Shown: piece after piece, positions 1-8,615 of the stretch
Numbering within the stretch: position 1 is the first letter of the stretch
How the letters are laid out: every line of letters begins with the position of its first letter
From: Lentibacillus sp. Marseille-P4043
GTDB lineage: Bacteria > Bacillota > Bacilli > Bacillales > Amphibacillaceae
Reading direction: 5' to 3'
Length of the DNA: 62,150 bases
NCBI RefSeq assembly: GCF_900258515.1
Contig: NZ_LT984884.1
Span: forward strand, 3,661,230 to 3,723,379
The notes under the pieces: generated by a model
The model's input: the letters and a program-made list of their open reading frames with translations, nothing else
What the model was told of the DNA's origin: nothing
Databases searched by the model: none
Position numbers and translations under genes: made by a program

Positions 1-27
1 GTCTAGGTTAAACTGTAACTGGGTCAT
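1..27 (-). CDS. IS256-family transposase, first 9 codons only (partial)
   Basis: The ORF starts at an ATG (base 27, minus strand) with AGGAGG eight bases upstream and encodes MTQLQFNLD before leaving the window. An MTQ-x-x-F N-terminus is typical of IS256-family transposases, and the adjacent inverted-repeat-like sequence agrees. Only nine residues are visible, so the family call rests mostly on the terminal repeat. The DDE catalytic region would lie outside the window. Confidence 0.55.
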
Positions 28-133
28 TATTAATTCCTCCTACCTTGTTTATCGTGGTTGAAAACATTGTATCATAAGGAATTAATATGACCTTTTTTGT
101 TTATCCTTTTTACACAATTATATAGACTTAATC
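1..133 (-). mobile_element. End of an IS256-family insertion sequence
   Basis: Read on the minus strand, bases 133 to about 100 begin GATTAAGTCTATATAATTG and continue GTGTAAAAAGG, which resembles the terminal inverted repeat of IS256-type elements. About 105 bases further in is a strong ribosome site (AGGAGGAATTA) followed by the start of an ORF at base 27 that runs off the window. The outer end of the element (base 133) sits directly against a GTTGATGTT sequence, the core of the tandem-repeat array that follows, so the element appears to have inserted into that array. The other end is outside the window, so target duplication cannot be checked here. Confidence 0.7.
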
Positions 134-330
134 GTTGATGTTTCCACTCTCGGGCCGATGTTTCATGTTTTCGCGCCGATGTTGCTGCTTTCGGGCTGAT
201 GTTCCATGTTTTCGCGCCGATGTTCCTGCTTTCGCGCCGATGTTTCTGCTTTCGGGCCGATGTTCCTGCCCTCGGGCTGATGTTTCTACTCTCCCGCTGA
301 TGTTTCATGCGCTCGCTCCGGCGTTCATGC
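134..330. repeat. Tandem array A of ~20-bp units with a CGSGYYGATGTT core
   Basis: About nine or ten copies of a 20-21 bp unit lie head to tail. Each has a conserved 12-base core (CGGGCCGATGTT, CGCGCCGATGTT or CGGGCTGATGTT) followed by 8-9 variable bases rich in T and C. The last copies (from about 285) are degenerate. The first copy is cut at the IS256 end (base 133). Units alternate between 20 and 21 bases, so no reading frame is kept; the small ORFs crossing it are by-products. The same core forms array C at 50379-50751. Confidence 0.85.
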
Positions 331-352
331 TGTTGATTCCGAAAATGTTATA

Positions 353-390
353 CAAAAAACCTGGCTCCTCATCAGAACCAGGTTTTTGTT
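353..390 (-). terminator. Rho-independent terminator of the M42 peptidase gene
   Basis: On the minus strand, AACCTGGTTCTG and its partner GAGCCAGGTT form a stem just after the stop codon at 394, followed by TTTTTTG. Confidence 0.8.
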
Positions 391-393
391 GAT

Positions 394-1464
394 TCATTTA
401 TAATTTATTAGTGATGCATACGTGTCTGAATTTAACTGTTTAATAACCTCAACGAGCAGCTTTACGCCGTTTTCAATATCTTGTTTGCTAGCGAGTGATA
501 CATGACTATGCATATAGCGTATTGGAACTCCGATAACAATGGTGGGAACGCCTTGTTTGTACATATGTATTTTCCCGGCATCTGTTCCGCCACCAGTCAT
601 TACCTCAATTTGATAAGGGATGTTATTTTTTTCTGCCGTATTAACCACTAAATCGCGGAAACGAATATTCGGTATCATTGAGGCATCCAGAAAAGTCACA
701 AGTGGTCCCTTGCGTAATTCTGGGTGATCAACATCATCACTGCTTGTGCCAGGAGTATCTTGCGCAACACCGACATCAAGTACAATTGCAACGTCCGGTT
801 CCACAGCATATGGTGAGGTTTCAGCCCCGCGTAATCCAACTTCTTCCTGTACATTCGCACCCGCATAAACGGTATTCGGATGGTCTGTTCTACTTAGTTG
901 TTTCGCGGCTTCAACAGCCATATAGCAGCCAATTCGGTTATCAAGTGCCTTTGATAAAACCGTATCATTATCATGCATCATTTCATACGGACAAATTGGT
1001 ACAATGGGATCCCCAACTCGGATGCCCCACTTTTCAACCTGCTCTTTACTGTGTGCGCCAATATCAATGTACATTTCTCTCATTGGAAATACCTTTTTTC
1101 TTTCTTCGGGCTGCAGTAAATGTGGTGGCTTTGAACCTATTACGCCGGTAAACTTCTTCTTTTTCGTAATTACCGATACACGTTGTGCCAGCATTACCTG
1201 ATCCCACCAGCCTCCAAGCGGGGTGAAACGAAGGTATCCGTTCTGATTAATTCCTTTTACCATAAAAGCAACTTCATCCATGTGACCGGCAAGCATGATA
1301 CTCGGTCCAGATGGATTTCCTTCCCTTTTCCCATAGATGCTTCCTGTATGATCATACAAGATGTCATTGCTTATTTGCTCCAATTCTTGTTGCATAATCT
1401 GGCGGACTTCATTTTCGTAACCTGATGCGCTTTGTGCTTGCGTCAATTCTCTTAATAAATCCAT
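394..1464 (-). CDS. M42-family metallopeptidase (glutamyl/deblocking aminopeptidase type)
   Basis: Encodes 356 residues, the normal length for cytosolic M42 aminopeptidases such as B. subtilis YsdC and YtoP. These are di-metal enzymes of large oligomers that trim peptides. The metal and catalytic residues are recognisable: H61-x-D63 in AGHMDEV, D175 in KALDNRIG, E207-E208 in NVQEEVGLRG, D230, and a late histidine in MHSHVS. The ATG start has AGGTGAAG upstream. It appears monocistronic with its own terminator. Substrate preference cannot be read from the sequence. Confidence 0.9.
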   Translation of the reverse strand: MDLLRELTQAQSASGYENEVRQIMQQELEQISNDILYDHTGSIYGKREGNPSGPSIMLAGHMDEVAFMVKGINQNGYLRFTPLGGWWDQVMLAQRVSVITKKKKFTGVIGSKPPHLLQPEERKKVFPMREMYIDIGAHSKEQVEKWGIRVGDPIVPICPYEMMHDNDTVLSKALDNRIGCYMAVEAAKQLSRTDHPNTVYAGANVQEEVGLRGAETSPYAVEPDVAIVLDVGVAQDTPGTSSDDVDHPELRKGPLVTFLDASMIPNIRFRDLVVNTAEKNNIPYQIEVMTGGGTDAGKIHMYKQGVPTIVIGVPIRYMHSHVSLASKQDIENGVKLLVEVIKQLNSDTYASLINYK

Positions 1465-1590
1465 ATCTTCACCTATTCATTTCGTATTTACGTATAGTAT
1501 GGATAAGCGAAAATACTTTATGCGTATTTGTGATCTGTTTCCCCGTCACTTTAGACATGAACTATATTTTGTGGGGACTCTTGCTTTATA

Positions 1591-2520
1591 TTATTTGTGA
1601 ATATTACTAATCTCTTCATCTTTCATCCATTTTCTTTGCTCTTCAACAGTCTTTTGAAGATCTCTGTCTGTTGTTTGAATTTCATCTAAATAGGATAAGG
1701 CTTCTTCTATTCTATTATTTTTATACAATGCAGTTGACATACTAAAATAATATGCATTTGCTGACTGTATCTCTTTAGGCGGATTTTTCATACTCGTCAG
1801 CTCATTTAAAAATACTTCTGCATTATTCGTTTCCTGATATGCCTTGATGATTTGGTTATATTCTTTGGCAAAATGTTTATCTTTTTGCATATCAAGAAAC
1901 AGTGCAGCTATCATGCACAGGATAAAATGAATAATCGCAGCTGAAATAACGATGATTATCATCAAAAAAATATTATTGGGAGCGTAATCCAGGGAAAGAT
2001 TCACCGCTATTATCTCAAAAAGGATTAGTGTTACTATGTATATTGAAGAAATTATTTTATTCTCCATGACTTTTTTCTTATAAATGGTACTTTTCATTTC
2101 ATGTAAATTTTGTTCGTTAAGGACGGAAGTAATATATTCCATGTTTCGATTTTGATTTGGGAGGTGCTTCATACTTCGTTTCGTTACCTGAAAAACATAA
2201 TTTGCCCCATCCGTAAACTGTAAAGTAATGAAGTAGTTAAGCATCCCCTTCTTGATTTTGATTCCCTGCATATCGGCAAATTTAAAATGCTGATATCCTT
2301 TGGCTTTATCTGCACGAAAACCGTCCATTAATATAGCTAATATTCCATGCTTATCTACATCAAGGACGCAACTCACATGAGATTTCTCACCGTTTGCTTT
2401 TTTTAAGTAACCTATTACTAGATGATCCAGAGAAAACGCTGAAATTTCTTCTGGTGCATCAGGGAATATCTGCTGTTGAATAACATCTTTTAAAAGTTCC
2501 TCTGTATATCGTATTTTCAT
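1591..2520 (-). CDS. Hypothetical membrane protein with a PH-like N-terminus
   Basis: Encodes 309 residues. Residues 1-140 are soluble, rich in beta-strand-like stretches, and could be a PH-like or similar small domain (weak inference). Two membrane segments follow at about 156-175 and 184-209. The cytosolic tail (about 215-309) looks helical and TPR-like (AYYFSMSTALYKNNRIEEAL). Start ATG has AAAGGGGGA upstream. I do not recognise the family. No operon partners: genes on both sides are more than 100 bases away. Confidence 0.6.
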   Translation of the reverse strand: MKIRYTEELLKDVIQQQIFPDAPEEISAFSLDHLVIGYLKKANGEKSHVSCVLDVDKHGILAILMDGFRADKAKGYQHFKFADMQGIKIKKGMLNYFITLQFTDGANYVFQVTKRSMKHLPNQNRNMEYITSVLNEQNLHEMKSTIYKKKVMENKIISSIYIVTLILFEIIAVNLSLDYAPNNIFLMIIIVISAAIIHFILCMIAALFLDMQKDKHFAKEYNQIIKAYQETNNAEVFLNELTSMKNPPKEIQSANAYYFSMSTALYKNNRIEEALSYLDEIQTTDRDLQKTVEEQRKWMKDEEISNIHK

Positions 2521-2695
2521 TTAATGTCCCCCTTTTCTATCCACTAACTTGCTGAACATCTATGGACTATTCTATTTTTCTATTTCCACCAAAATGTTAA
2601 ACTGTCTGCCTTATCTAGAGAAACGTTTCAATGTTTGACCAACCTACACCTGTAGTGGCAGCAGGAATGCAGTACCTTTTCCACTATTGCACCAG

Positions 2696-2973
2696 TTAGC
2701 TTATTAAATTCCCAAAGAAAATAATGAAAGTCAAAAAAGCTGATAATGTCAAAGTCAGTATTATAGTGGCTATACTCCTTGCTATTCCTTTCCAACCTTC
2801 AATCCCCGAAAAACCTAATACTCCTAAAAAGAAAGTTATTTACGTAATATATAAGACCAAATTTATGGGGTGTGCACCTGGAATAATCAATTGGACCAGA
2901 AAAAGAAATTACAAAAAAAGAAAACACAAATTATTGAACAAACAAATGACCAAATATTAATCTTTTTCTTCAT
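2696..2973 (-). pseudogene. Small membrane-protein gene broken by two frameshifts
   Basis: On the minus strand an ATG at 2973 preceded by AAGAAGGGGTG starts MKKKINIWSFVCSIICVFF, a likely membrane segment. Coding sense then moves frame at a run of T (VISFSGPIDYSRC, then HKFGLIYYVNNF), and again at a second T-rich run (LGVLGFSGIEGWKG, then ARSIATIILTLTLSAFL) to a stop at 2696. The span is 278 bases, two more than a multiple of three, consistent with two single-base shifts. The reconstructed product is about 92 residues with at least two membrane helices. Family unknown. Sequencing error at homopolymers is an alternative. Confidence 0.5.
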
Positions 2974-3064
2974 TTTAGCACCCCTTCTTTCTATAAAATT
3001 CAACAAAAAGGATACTCCTTCTTTAAGAAAAGCACCAGTTGTGACAATAAGATTTAATGATATT

Positions 3065-3493
3065 TTATTCAGCCAAATTATTAACTAATAGGTACTCTTT
3101 ATTGTTATCTCCAATAAATTGTAATCCTTTTATGTGTGCAAGGTTTGCAATTTCTTCCTTTGTAAGTCCCTTTGAATCAATGATAATTTCTCCGTTAATT
3201 TCAATAGTATCTTCATTATATTTTATACCTTGTTTTTTAATTTCAATAAGTCTTTCTTTTATATCCATTGATGGGATTACATTAACAGTATGAACAATAC
3301 TTATATCATCTTCATTTGCAACTGTAATTTCATATGTCAATTTTTGTTTGTCAAAATTTGATTGTTCAGGTTCAACAGCTCCAATTGAAACTGCACTAAC
3401 TGTTATTCTTTGTTCCTTATCTTTTTCACTTGTGATTGAACATCCTGTTAACATAATAAACACTATTAAAAAATAAACTATACCTTTTTTCAT
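3065..3493 (-). CDS. Hypothetical lipoprotein
   Basis: Encodes 142 residues with a lipoprotein signal peptide: basic MKKG, a hydrophobic run, and lipobox LTGC with the lipidated cysteine at residue 18. The mature part is charged and strand-rich, with no family I recognise. ATG start with a modest AAGGATTGAG site. It stands alone between the broken membrane gene and the glycolate-oxidase-type gene. Expected location is the outer face of the membrane. Confidence 0.65.
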   Translation of the reverse strand: MKKGIVYFLIVFIMLTGCSITSEKDKEQRITVSAVSIGAVEPEQSNFDKQKLTYEITVANEDDISIVHTVNVIPSMDIKERLIEIKKQGIKYNEDTIEINGEIIIDSKGLTKEEIANLAHIKGLQFIGDNNKEYLLVNNLAE

Positions 3494-3640
3494 ATAATAC
3501 TTATCTCAATCCTTTCTTGAAGAAATCTGCCACTTTACTTTAAGTACATTCGTTCACAATCTCTTATTATCAACTACCAAGTGTTTTCAATCATCTGACC
3601 CTTTAAAGAAATAATACCTTATGTATTTTTACCATGAAAG

Positions 3641-3668
3641 CCCCTTTGGACAAGCATATCCAAAGGGG
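3641..3668. terminator. Hairpin downstream of the glcD-like gene
   Basis: CCCCTTTGGA pairs perfectly with TCCAAAGGGG around an 8-base loop, with a short T run on the minus side. It is a likely terminator for the gene ending at 3720. Confidence 0.55.
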
Positions 3669-3719
3669 AAAACGATACATCTTTTTTATAAACGATACAA
3701 TTTTATTACAAACCCACAG

Positions 3720-5099
3720 TTAGCGGACAGGAGGACGAGTCCCGATAACTTTATTCGGATTGAACACACCGGCTGGATCTAACGCTTGTTTAATTTTCCG
3801 CATGACATCAAGTGATTGGCCATGTTCCTTTTGCTGATATTTTTGCTTACCGACACCAACGCCATGTTCACCAGTACATGTGCCACCTCTAGCAAGGGCA
3901 TAATCAACGATGTGTTCATTTACAGCAGTTGCTTTTTCAATATCTTTTGGATCATTCACATCAACCATCAAAAGGATATGATAGTTACCGTCACCAACAT
4001 GACCGACGATTCCACCTTCAAGCCCTGATTGTTCAACTGCAATTCTAGCGTCTTTTATCGCACCCGCTAACTCAGAGATTGGTAGACAGACGTCCGTTAC
4101 CATCTGTTTCTTTCCTGGATGACCATGAATATAAGCATATGCTACATTATGGCGAGCTTCCCAGAGACGATTTCTGCCCGCAGTATCCGTTTCAAATTCT
4201 ATATCCTGACAGTTACGATCATATACAATCTCTTTGGTGAATTCCACATCTTGGTTAAGTCCCGCTTCATTCCCATGAAACTCTAAAAATAATGTAGGTA
4301 CTTCTTTATAATTCGTGTCACTAAAAAGATTCATTTGCTTGATTGATTGCTCATCGGCAAGTTCGACTCTTGCTACCGGAATACCAGCTTGTAAAATGGC
4401 AATCACCGCTTCAACTGCATTATCAACACTGGCAAAAGAAGCCCTTGCAGCCATGACATGTTCAGGAATTCCATAAACCTTTAACGTTAATTCGGTAAAA
4501 CAGCCTAACGTCCCTTCCGAACCGACGAAAAGACCGTTCAAATGATAACCTGAGGATGACTTTGCAGCTAAATTACCTGTATGAATAATGGAACCATCAG
4601 CAAGAACAACTTCCAAGTCACGAACTTGATCCCGCATGATACCATATCTGACCGCAGTCGTTCCACTTGCATTCGTTGCGGCCATCCCACCAAGTGTAGC
4701 ATCAGCTCCAGGATCGACCGAGAAAAATAAGCCATACTTTTTAAGTTCTTTGTCTAGTTGTGAGCGAGTAACACCAGGCTGTACCTTGACAAGAAAATCA
4801 TCCTCTCTTATCTCAAGCACTTTGTTCATCATCGAAAAATCTAGTACGATTCCTGCATCATACGGGATCGCATTGCCTTCCAAACTTGAACCAAACCCAA
4901 ACGGTACAACAGCTGTATCATGCTTGTTTGCTAGTTTGATAACTTGACTGACTTCATCTGCGTTTTCCGGGAACACAACGATTTCCGGTAAATGTGGTGT
5001 ATGATAGGATTCATCCTTGCTATGCTGTTCTAAAATCGTTTCATTGTTTGTCACCCGATCAGGCGCTAATAATTGCTGCAGTTCTTCGAATAGTTTCAA
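3720..5099 (-). CDS. glcD: FAD-linked 2-hydroxyacid oxidase, GlcD type (glycolate/D-lactate)
   Basis: Encodes 459 residues, full length for the GlcD/D-lactate dehydrogenase (VAO/PCMH) family. These flavoproteins oxidise glycolate or D-lactate to the 2-oxoacid. FAD-binding motifs are present: PFGFGSSLEGN near 65-75, PGADATLGGMAATNASGT near 130-147 and GSEGTLG near 193. The C-terminal TCTGEHGVGVGKQKY carries the conserved histidine. Start is TTG (5099) with GAAGGGGATG upstream. It lies 80 bases after the DehI-like gene on the same strand with no terminator between, so the two may be co-transcribed. No iron-sulfur partner GlcF is in the window. Confidence 0.85.
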   Translation of the reverse strand: MKLFEELQQLLAPDRVTNNETILEQHSKDESYHTPHLPEIVVFPENADEVSQVIKLANKHDTAVVPFGFGSSLEGNAIPYDAGIVLDFSMMNKVLEIREDDFLVKVQPGVTRSQLDKELKKYGLFFSVDPGADATLGGMAATNASGTTAVRYGIMRDQVRDLEVVLADGSIIHTGNLAAKSSSGYHLNGLFVGSEGTLGCFTELTLKVYGIPEHVMAARASFASVDNAVEAVIAILQAGIPVARVELADEQSIKQMNLFSDTNYKEVPTLFLEFHGNEAGLNQDVEFTKEIVYDRNCQDIEFETDTAGRNRLWEARHNVAYAYIHGHPGKKQMVTDVCLPISELAGAIKDARIAVEQSGLEGGIVGHVGDGNYHILLMVDVNDPKDIEKATAVNEHIVDYALARGGTCTGEHGVGVGKQKYQQKEHGQSLDVMRKIKQALDPAGVFNPNKVIGTRPPVR

Positions 5100-5179
5100 A
5101 AGTTACATCCCCTTCATTTTAGCGAATAGTCAAAAATCCTATTCTTATCGTAACATAAGATACAAATGAATGATGATGC

Positions 5180-6007
5180 TTAATCTATCATTCGCCTAAA
5201 ATATTCCCCTTCAATAATTAGAGAAGGAAGGAGGTTTTGAAACATGGAAACAATCGCCATAATCCCAGCTATGTCCTCGGAATTATATATTCGATGTAAT
5301 GAATCCGGATTTACTGTAACCGGAAATGCCATTCGATCATGGACAAGTTCAATCGCCTCTGTTTTCAGATTCGCTTTTTGCAAGTTGTATTCGTTTGACC
5401 CAACATATGGCTTCAGACCTTTCCAGCTTTCCGACAAAAATTCCGGATAATTTGCTAGCGCACGATAATCACTTGCCGCATCATATGCATGATGTGTTTT
5501 CATAATATCTGCGAGTAGACGTTGCACATAAAAATCTGTATCGTTCAGATTTACGAGATGAATTTTCGGTAACCCTTCTATTACTCCAGGTTTATTCAAT
5601 TCACTATAATTCTGACTGCCCCGTATCGGTCGATTACTCAAACTCTCCGCCCAGGAACAAGCTATCAATAACAGTTTTGGATTGACATAATTGAATGTAA
5701 AAATAACCCGCTTGATCCGTTCAATTGTTGATAAATCATATACATAATTCCAATTTATTTTTGGCACATCAACAGTTAAATTTGGGTACCTAAGCTGTCT
5801 CGCTGCTGCTTCCATCTCGTTTGTCAGCATATTGGGACGTACTTGGCCCCAAGCAATACTTAAAAACGTTTCATAAAGGGCCAACGTTCTAAAAATAAAA
5901 TTAACAACTGGAACTTTTAAAACAAACTGAATATCATGGTACAGATGATTCAGATTACCCTTTGCATCAAATTCGTAAATTTCCGGTACCCCATAATCAT
6001 ATGGCAT
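5180..6007 (-). CDS. Probable DehI-family 2-haloacid dehalogenase
   Basis: Encodes 275 residues. It matches what I know of Pseudomonas DehI in several blocks: YHDIQFVLKVPVVNF near the start, FNYVNPKLLLIACSWAES in the middle, and HHAYDAASDYRALANYP, which contains the position of the catalytic aspartate (Asp189 in DehI, in ASDFQALANWP). DehI hydrolyses both D- and L-2-haloacids with inversion, giving 2-hydroxyacids. The second ATG (6007) is preferred because AGGGGG is six bases upstream; the first ATG (6013) is too close to it. The next gene downstream is a 2-hydroxyacid oxidase. Many Bacillaceae members of this family have no proven substrate, so activity is inferred. Confidence 0.7.
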   Translation of the reverse strand: MPYDYGVPEIYEFDAKGNLNHLYHDIQFVLKVPVVNFIFRTLALYETFLSIAWGQVRPNMLTNEMEAAARQLRYPNLTVDVPKINWNYVYDLSTIERIKRVIFTFNYVNPKLLLIACSWAESLSNRPIRGSQNYSELNKPGVIEGLPKIHLVNLNDTDFYVQRLLADIMKTHHAYDAASDYRALANYPEFLSESWKGLKPYVGSNEYNLQKANLKTEAIELVHDRMAFPVTVNPDSLHRIYNSEDIAGIMAIVSMFQNLLPSLIIEGEYFRRMID

Positions 6008-6164
6008 CTCCATCCCCCTAACAGTTAAGATCCATACATTTGTATTCCTTCCTAAAATTTTTGTTCATCCATATGACATTCGCCCAAAAAATTCTTTTCC
6101 GGTTCCTATTTAAAGTGCCTTGAATATAGTGAAATTGACTAGTATAAAGGAGGACATTTTTATT

Positions 6165-6674
6165 ATGGAATCATCACGTAAGAACGAACCTAAGCACCTT
6201 GCCTGGCATGAAACATTGGAAATACATGAACTTGTAGCTTTTCAATCGATTGGTTTAATGAAATTAAAAAATTCTGTAGGGGACGTGAAGGATGATATGC
6301 TCCACAACCTTTATGTCCAATGCATTAAAGATTATGAAAATAACATCAAGGAGTTAATACAATTTTATTCATTGGCACCTCGGGATGATGAGGAAGAATC
6401 AGAAGCTCGAAATTTAGGCAAGGGTTTCTACGCTGGGGATTTGTTAATTTTATCTAAAACTGCTGTAAAAGCGTATGCAGCAGCAATAACTGAGACTGCT
6501 ACACCGGTGTTACGAGAAACATTAACAAAACATTTACAAAAGGCAATCCAAGCGCATGCAAAAATCTTTTCTTATATGTATGATAAAGGACTCTATCCAG
6601 CGTATAATCTGGAAAAGCTACTGAAAAATGACCTAAAAAATGCACATATGGCTTTAGAAATGCACTACAAATAA
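6165..6674 (+). CDS. CotF-like spore coat protein
   Basis: Encodes 169 residues, mostly alpha-helical and ferritin-like in pattern, with the HETLEIHELVAFQSIGLMKLK and YNLEKLLKNDLKNA segments typical of the CotF family of spore coat proteins. The start at 6165 has AAAGGAGG nine bases upstream; an in-frame ATG 45 bases earlier has no ribosome site. Expected to be made late in sporulation and deposited in the coat. Monocistronic. Confidence 0.7.
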   Translation: MESSRKNEPKHLAWHETLEIHELVAFQSIGLMKLKNSVGDVKDDMLHNLYVQCIKDYENNIKELIQFYSLAPRDDEEESEARNLGKGFYAGDLLILSKTAVKAYAAAITETATPVLRETLTKHLQKAIQAHAKIFSYMYDKGLYPAYNLEKLLKNDLKNAHMALEMHYK

Positions 6675-6754
6675 AACGTGTGCTATTTAACTGCTCATTT
6701 CTATAGGTGGAGCTGGAAATTACATTCAAAGACAAACAAAAAAAGAATACGGGG

Positions 6755-6798
6755 ACAATAAGAACGGCCCAATCATGACTGGACCGTTCCTATTGTTT
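6755..6798. terminator. Bidirectional terminator between the CotF-like gene and the chemoreceptor gene
   Basis: ACAATAAGAACGG pairs with CCGTTCCTATTGT, flanked by A and T runs on the two sides. It lies between two convergent genes. Confidence 0.7.
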
Positions 6799-8534
6799 TA
6801 TACACTAACTTCTCCCTGTAATGCTTTTACCGCTTCGATAACCTGGTTGGACAATAATTTAAATTCGGCCATTTCCTGATCAGCCTCATCAATCTGTCCG
6901 TGTTCTATTAACCGGTAAATTTCCTCCATTTTACGATGCACATCATGGTGTGGTTTTTCCAGTGCCTTGAACGCTGCCAATGTTGTGATCGGCTGATTTT
7001 CTTGTTTCATTTGTTCCATCCATTTTCCTAAACGACAATCAGCTAAACTGGTTTTCTCACGTTGCTCCGTATGGTATCCAAGCAACCTGTTGTATAACCA
7101 CCAATTCCATAAACGATGCTCCGTTTGGACGACACGCAAAAGCTGTCCAGAGGTTAATTCTGGAATGACACTGATAACTTCTTTCCTAAGCTCATCGACT
7201 TCCCGACTTGCTTGATAAATGGAATTTCCGGTTGTGTTTGTTTTGTCTTTTATCTTTTCGGTATGATCGTGAATGACAAAAATCCGATCGGTAATATCCT
7301 GTGTTGCCGCCGATTGTTCTTGGGCAATGGCTGCAATACTGCTCGTTGAATCACCCACTTCCTCGATTTTTTCCATCATTTTTTCCATCATTGCAATCGC
7401 ATTATTAGCTTGTTCTACTTGCTTGGATAAAGAGGCAGACATTTCTTCCACAGTATTGCCAACATCACCAGAATCAAATTGAATGCCTTGAATCGTCTTA
7501 CTTATTTGGTTAACCGATTGTTTCGTCTGTTCGGCTAATCCGCGAACCTCATTGGCTACAACAGAAAAGCCACGTCCACTATCACCAGCGCGGGCTGCTT
7601 CAATCGAGGCGTTAAGTGCCAACAAATTCGTTTCATCGGCAATATTTTGAATCAACTCTACAATATTGGTAATCTCTTTCACATCATTTATCAAATGACT
7701 GATCTTATTCTGCATTTGAGTAAAATCATCCGCCATTTTTGTAAAACCAGTTAGTGTCTGTTGAATAATGTCATGACCCTTTTGTGACTCTTCGATCATT
7801 TTCACAGTATTACCCGATACGGTTGTCGCATTATCGGCAACTTGTTGGACAGAATCACTAAGTTCGCTGGCGGCATCACTGATACTTGACGTTTCCGTTA
7901 CAGTTGCGTCAACATCATGAAGCAAACCACTAACTTTATCCGCCCCGATCACACTTTCCATCACTTTATTGATGTTTTCCACCATGTAAAAATCATTCGC
8001 TTCTTGATATGCATTTAAAACGATCAACGAATCAAACGTTATAATTCTATTTAATGCAACCAAAACATCTGCAAGCTCATTTGGTTTGGAATGAAATCTG
8101 GCAACAATTAATGGAAACAAATATTCATACACACGAACATACGACCCGATATACCATTCATCTGTCAAATGGATACGGCTATGTATTCGGCCAATTTTTT
8201 TACGATATTCAATATAATCAGCATCAAGTTTTGGCTTTGTCAACTGTTGGAAATACTTTGTGATTAACGTTGTGTATGCTTTAAAAGTTGTATTATCATT
8301 AAAAATTTCCTTGATCTCCGGAATCATCATAATCATGTTGTAATGCCGCTCGGCAATGGTTGATGCATGTTCCTCCATTATGTCATCAATTTTCGCCAAG
8401 GCATTTAAATCTTTTTCTGAAAGCTGACATAACTTTAATAGCTCCCTTGTAGATTCAACATCATTAATTGAAATATCACTGTCTTTTAATGGGGTTATGT
8501 GATCGTTCTGTTTTAACTTCGTCGTGAATAGCAT
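6798..8534 (-). CDS. hemAT: HemAT-like globin-coupled chemoreceptor with C-terminal CZB zinc domain
   Basis: Encodes 578 residues, about 145 longer than B. subtilis HemAT (432). Residues about 25-180 form the protoglobin oxygen sensor; the proximal haem histidine is probably H118 in [18 protein letters not shown]. Residues about 200-455 are the coiled-coil signalling region, with the receptor hairpin tip [20 protein letters not shown] and [18 protein letters not shown]. The extra C-terminus (about 468-575) fits a chemoreceptor zinc-binding (CZB) domain: histidine in [12 protein letters not shown], cysteine in ADCRLGKWM and two histidines in EKPHHDVH. There is no membrane segment, so this is a soluble receptor that could couple oxygen and zinc or hypochlorite sensing. 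Start ATG has TAGGAGGGG upstream. Confidence 0.85.
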   Translation of the reverse strand: MLFTTKLKQNDHITPLKDSDISINDVESTRELLKLCQLSEKDLNALAKIDDIMEEHASTIAERHYNMIMMIPEIKEIFNDNTTFKAYTTLITKYFQQLTKPKLDADYIEYRKKIGRIHSRIHLTDEWYIGSYVRVYEYLFPLIVARFHSKPNELADVLVALNRIITFDSLIVLNAYQEANDFYMVENINKVMESVIGADKVSGLLHDVDATVTETSSISDAASELSDSVQQVADNATTVSGNTVKMIEESQKGHDIIQQTLTGFTKMADDFTQMQNKISHLINDVKEITNIVELIQNIADETNLLALNASIEAARAGDSGRGFSVVANEVRGLAEQTKQSVNQISKTIQGIQFDSGDVGNTVEEMSASLSKQVEQANNAIAMMEKMMEKIEEVGDSTSSIAAIAQEQSAATQDITDRIFVIHDHTEKIKDKTNTTGNSIYQASREVDELRKEVISVIPELTSGQLLRVVQTEHRLWNWWLYNRLLGYHTEQREKTSLADCRLGKWMEQMKQENQPITTLAAFKALEKPHHDVHRKMEEIYRLIEHGQIDEADQEMAEFKLLSNQVIEAVKALQGEVSV

Positions 8535-8615
8535 AAAAAATCCCCTCCTACTTTAAGTGTAGTGGGAATTTTTTCATTTAGATGTGATACAAGTCACACG
8601 TCTAGTACTTTTTTT

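Noticed and set aside
134..750. Arrays A and C as CRISPR arrays
   Set aside because: The conserved core is only 12 bases and the 'spacers' are 8-9 bases from a few recurring types. No cas genes are present.
678..1151. 157-codon ORF opposite the M42 peptidase gene
   Set aside because: Shadow frame of a clear metallopeptidase; no ribosome site and no family pattern.
2724..2960. 78-codon plus-strand ORF
   Set aside because: No ribosome site; it is antisense to the broken membrane mini-gene, which has a good start and a coherent product.
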